Positions 5,865 through 7,951 of a stretch of DNA of 7,951 nt are shown here, piece by piece. How positions within the stretch are numbered: position 1 is the first letter of the stretch; every line of letters starts with the position of its first letter. Source of the stretch: Syntrophomonadaceae bacterium. GTDB lineage: Bacteria; Bacillota_D; Dethiobacteria; DTU022. The translations under genes were made by a program, and so were the position numbers. Below the pieces are notes generated by a model. The model saw only the letters and a program-made list of their open reading frames with translations. It was not told the DNA's origin and did no database searches. The stretch is taken from assembly GCA_003562605.1 (NCBI GenBank), contig PWUG01000432.1:1-7951 (forward strand). The letters are read 5' to 3'.

Positions 5865-7364
5865 TCAGGCTGCCTTTCTTTCCAGCCATCTGCCGCCAAA
5901 GGTGAAGAAAACCATGCCGGCCAGGGCTAGCCATCCGGTCCAATCACCGAGGCGGGTATTAAGTGTGCCTTTTCCGTCACCTATCTGTAGATCTGCAACT
6001 AAAGTCGCTTCGCCGCCTTCGGGGTAGACAGCCAGGGCTATAATACGCCCGTATGGGTCGATAATTGCCGAGTCATAACTTCCATCGGCTTTAACCATGG
6101 CTGCACGATTTTCAATCGCTCTGTAAACTACATGGGTATAATGCTTGTCGGCAATGCTGCTCCAGTCGTTTGAAGGCACACCGATCAGTTGTGCGCCTTG
6201 GGCGACCATCTTCCTTGTTGTATCGGTATAATCGAGGTCGTAACAAATTATAGTGGCCAGCCTGCCAAGCGGGGTATCGTAAACAGGGTAAGTACCGCGG
6301 CTTAAACTGGTTTCGCCACCGAAAACGACAGGATGATCCTTGCCGAATGTTCCCAGGAATTCACCTTCAGGGTTAATCACCGTTGCTTCATTGTAGAATC
6401 CTTCTTCATCTCCAAAAAACAGGTAACCGACAACCAGGTGTGCTTCTGTTTCGGCAGCTAGCCCGACCAGGTTGAGCCGGTCATCTTCCTGCGGGTTCCA
6501 GATAAAAGAAGCTTCCGGCCAGACAATAAACTCTGCGCCTTCAAGGCCTGCTTCACGGGTCTGTTCGATCATCCGGGCATATATTTCATCCATATTTTCG
6601 CCCCTGTTAATACTTGCTATCGGTGATACTTCAGGCTGAATGGCTGCAACTTTAATTTTTGGGGTATCAAGGGAGGTGTTCCAGATAATCAGGCTCAGCA
6701 CTATCCACCCGGCCAGGATTGAACCTCCGATTATGGCCCAGCGCCGTGTTAAACCGGCTTTCAGCGGCAGAGCAGGTTCATCGACGGTTACCTCCGGCTG
6801 CCATCTTTTATCCATCCATCCGATCACAAAGAGAGCCAAAACAAAATTGATCATCATCACAAGCATACCGGTGCCGATAATGCCAAAAATACTTGCTGGT
6901 TGAATCAGCCATAGTTGGCGGTAAAGAGGATATGCAATAAAAGCCCAGGTTCCGGCAATGGGGATAAAAAGCCTGATCATTTCTATCCCGGCCCAGGTGG
7001 CAACTCCACTGATTACGAACCAGCGATAACTGGTGCGGATGTGAAAAGATCGCTCGCCGCGGTCTATTAATGTGCTCAGAATCAGGGCAGCTAACGGCAG
7101 CCAGACCATATAGGTGCCAACCGGGGCAAAGACCGGGCCCAGGTAACCCTGCAGCCAGACCCCTATGCCGACACCGATGGCCAGTGAAGATATCTTCGGC
7201 GGCATGATCCGGTGTTGGGCTACCAGGACAGGCACGAAGCCGACCAGGGCAAGGGGCCAGATTTCGTAGGGTGGAAAGGCCAGCACAAAGGCAATGCCTC
7301 CTGTTACAGAAAGAATAAGTCCGAGTATTAGGCGGGTTAGATTGGAAAGTTTCAGCTCTGGCAT
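5865..7364 (-). CDS. Lnt-like membrane protein with nitrilase domain (apolipoprotein N-acyltransferase-like)
   Basis: A 499-residue protein close in length and layout to apolipoprotein N-acyltransferase. About seven N-terminal membrane segments lie between residues 10 and 228, an extracytoplasmic carbon-nitrogen hydrolase domain at about 236-460, and one C-terminal membrane segment at about 476-490. The catalytic triad is complete: Glu284 (VWPEAS), Lys342 (FGKDHPVVFGGE) and Cys374 (IICYDLDYTD). The residue after Cys-Tyr is Asp376, where proteobacterial Lnt has Glu. HVVYRAIENRAAMVKADGSYDS (410-431) matches the conserved post-Cys segment. Lnt acylates the N-terminal cysteine of lipoproteins; that activity is inferred and another amide or acyl substrate is possible. 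GGGG at 7372-7375 is 7 bases before the ATG. It appears monocistronic and converges on the helicase gene. Confidence 0.85.
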   Translation of the reverse strand: MPELKLSNLTRLILGLILSVTGGIAFVLAFPPYEIWPLALVGFVPVLVAQHRIMPPKISSLAIGVGIGVWLQGYLGPVFAPVGTYMVWLPLAALILSTLIDRGERSFHIRTSYRWFVISGVATWAGIEMIRLFIPIAGTWAFIAYPLYRQLWLIQPASIFGIIGTGMLVMMINFVLALFVIGWMDKRWQPEVTVDEPALPLKAGLTRRWAIIGGSILAGWIVLSLIIWNTSLDTPKIKVAAIQPEVSPIASINRGENMDEIYARMIEQTREAGLEGAEFIVWPEASFIWNPQEDDRLNLVGLAAETEAHLVVGYLFFGDEEGFYNEATVINPEGEFLGTFGKDHPVVFGGETSLSRGTYPVYDTPLGRLATIICYDLDYTDTTRKMVAQGAQLIGVPSNDWSSIADKHYTHVVYRAIENRAAMVKADGSYDSAIIDPYGRIIALAVYPEGGEATLVADLQIGDGKGTLNTRLGDWTGWLALAGMVFFTFGGRWLERKAA

Positions 7365-7400
7365 TTTGGTTCCCCGTTTCTTATTTATTTACTGGTTTAA

Positions 7401-7429
7401 ATTCTACATAAAATTGGAATGCCAGCCAA
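7401..7429 (-). promoter_or_regulatory. Promoter of the Lnt-like gene
   Basis: On the minus strand, TTGGCT (7429-7424) and TAGAAT (7406-7401) are separated by exactly 17 bp. Transcription would start near 7394, about 30 bases before the ATG at 7364. A direct repeat and a palindrome lie just upstream. Confidence 0.5.
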
Positions 7430-7434
7430 GGTAC

Positions 7435-7456
7435 AACAGTCATTTAACAGTCACTT
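7435..7456. promoter_or_regulatory. 11-bp-periodic direct repeat upstream of the Lnt-like promoter
   Basis: AACAGTCATTT (7435-7445) is followed directly by AACAGTCACTT (7446-7456), differing at one base. The period of about one helical turn is typical of OmpR/PhoB-family response-regulator boxes. It contains TTAACA (7444-7449), the half-site known for Bacillus PhoP. It lies 6 bp upstream of the inferred -35 hexamer. Regulation through this site is inference. Confidence 0.35.
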
Positions 7457-7463
7457 TTTACAT

Positions 7464-7477
7464 ATGACCCGGGTCAT
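7464..7477. promoter_or_regulatory. 14-bp perfect palindrome ATGACCCGGGTCAT
   Basis: ATGACCCGGGTCAT is fully self-complementary. It lies between the direct repeat of the Lnt-like promoter and the 91-bp hairpin element. It could be an operator; on the plus strand it is followed by TTTTT, so it may also form a very short hairpin with a U-tract. The function is unknown. Confidence 0.35.
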
Positions 7478-7484
7478 TTTTCGA

Positions 7485-7575
7485 GAAGCAAGGGGACGGA
7501 GTTACTGCTCCATGTGTTTGATAGAAACATATTAGTTTTGCGAAGCGTGAAGCAGTAACTCCGTCCCCTTGCTTC
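7485..7575. repeat. 91-bp GGGGACGG hairpin element with perfect 25-bp arms, copy 3
   Basis: The arms 7485-7509 and 7551-7575 are exact reverse complements over 25 bp. Each holds the core CAAGGGGACGG or its complement near its outer end. The 41-base centre contains a smaller stem, TGTTT (7515-7519) with AAACA (7525-7529). The structure resembles REP/BIME or MITE-type palindromes, which in many bacteria are mobilised by a separately encoded Y1 (RAYT) transposase; none is present here. No target-site duplication is evident. It directly abuts the truncated DUF2254 gene. Confidence 0.8.
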
Positions 7576-7951
7576 CACACAGATCTACAGAATTTTAATT
7601 TTTCCATTCAAAAGCTAGTCGAGATTGCCTTGCGTGCAATTTCACCCAGTACAAATGATCCTAACACGGCCAGCAATTGCTTAAAAATAATTGGAGTTCT
7701 TATCGGTATGATTGCAGATCTTGCCAACGGGTATCTCATTATTGAAAATAAAGAAAAAAACAGGCAGTCGGTTGCTTTTGAGCTGATCGATTTTAAAGAT
7801 ATTTTATATTTTACTTTCTATCAGATAGCCCATTACGGTAAAGAAGATGTTTCCGTAATGCTTTCTTTAGTTAAAGCATTAGGTTATATCAGTCAGAATG
7901 CTTCGCCTGAAAACCAAGGGGCTGTGCTGAAATTTTTGGATTACTTATGGG
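7576..7951 (+). pseudogene. C-terminal fragment of a DUF2254 membrane-protein gene, 5' part missing
   Basis: The frame read from 7576 is open to the window end and encodes a DUF2254 (COG4325) C-terminal region. HTDLQNFNFSIQKL leads into VEIALRAISPSTNDPNTA, equivalent to the family's RTxxQDxxFGIRQLVDIALRALSPGxNDPxTA signature. About 75 residues on comes a conserved tail, FTFYQIAHYGKEDVSV. Full family members usually have several N-terminal membrane helices and some 300 residues before this signature; none of that is here. Upstream are only the hairpin element and the opposite-strand Lnt-like gene. No credible start codon with a ribosome binding site precedes the signature; the first ATG (7711) follows GGAG by 12 bases and would lose it. 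The 3' end is off the window. I infer a truncated, probably non-functional remnant. Confidence 0.72.

Noticed and set aside
7485..7575. Simple rho-independent terminator for the DUF2254 or Lnt-like region
   Set aside because: The arms are far longer than needed, the loop is 41 bases and no U-tract follows; a repeat element explains it better.
1..7951. CRISPR array, tRNA/rRNA genes, insertion-sequence transposase or prophage genes
   Set aside because: No regularly spaced direct repeats, cloverleaf-like sequences, transposase frames or phage structural genes were seen on either strand.

Overview
The window looks like a chromosomal segment from an anaerobic, low-to-mid GC member of the Bacillota (Clostridia, perhaps near Peptococcaceae or Syntrophomonadaceae). 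The grounds are strong purine-rich ribosome binding sites, use of GTG and TTG starts, a clostridial-style Crp/Fnr regulator, and dispersed GGGGACGG palindromic repeats of a kind I associate with that group. The taxonomic call is inference and its confidence is low.

Left part (1-2071) is a divergent regulatory unit. On the minus strand a small cupin gene (908-1210) is followed by two adjacent genes for small integral membrane proteins (400-882, and 403 running off the left edge). The two membrane proteins share an FPLAGSLL-x2-GA signature and look like paralogous halves of a COG0701/ArsP_1-type permease. On the plus strand a Crp/Fnr-family regulator (1361-2071) diverges from them. The 150-bp gap between holds two promoter candidates, a 12-bp palindrome over the regulator's -10 box, a 16-bp palindrome over its start codon, and a spaced inverted repeat.

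Middle part (2143-5812, plus strand) carries an alpha/beta hydrolase (start best placed at the GTG at 2243), an orphan 117-aa aromatic-rich protein that may have a PH/GRAM-like fold, and a 706-aa protein. The last joins a PIF1-type SF1B helicase, a WYL domain and a DEDDh (DnaQ-like) 3'-5' exonuclease in one chain. A clear rho-independent terminator follows it. The helicase-WYL-exonuclease fusion is the most notable gene here.

Right part (5865-7951) has a minus-strand Lnt-like membrane protein with a nitrilase domain and a complete Glu-Lys-Cys triad. Its promoter region carries an 11-bp-periodic direct repeat and a 14-bp perfect palindrome. Next comes a 91-bp hairpin element with perfect 25-bp arms. 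Directly beyond it, on the plus strand, lies the C-terminal part of a DUF2254 membrane-protein gene whose 5' part is missing.

Three copies of a GGGGACGG-type element (near 2899, 5724 and 7485) lie in intergenic or gene-end positions, which suggests a REP-like repeat family. No tRNA, rRNA, CRISPR array, transposase or phage gene was seen.
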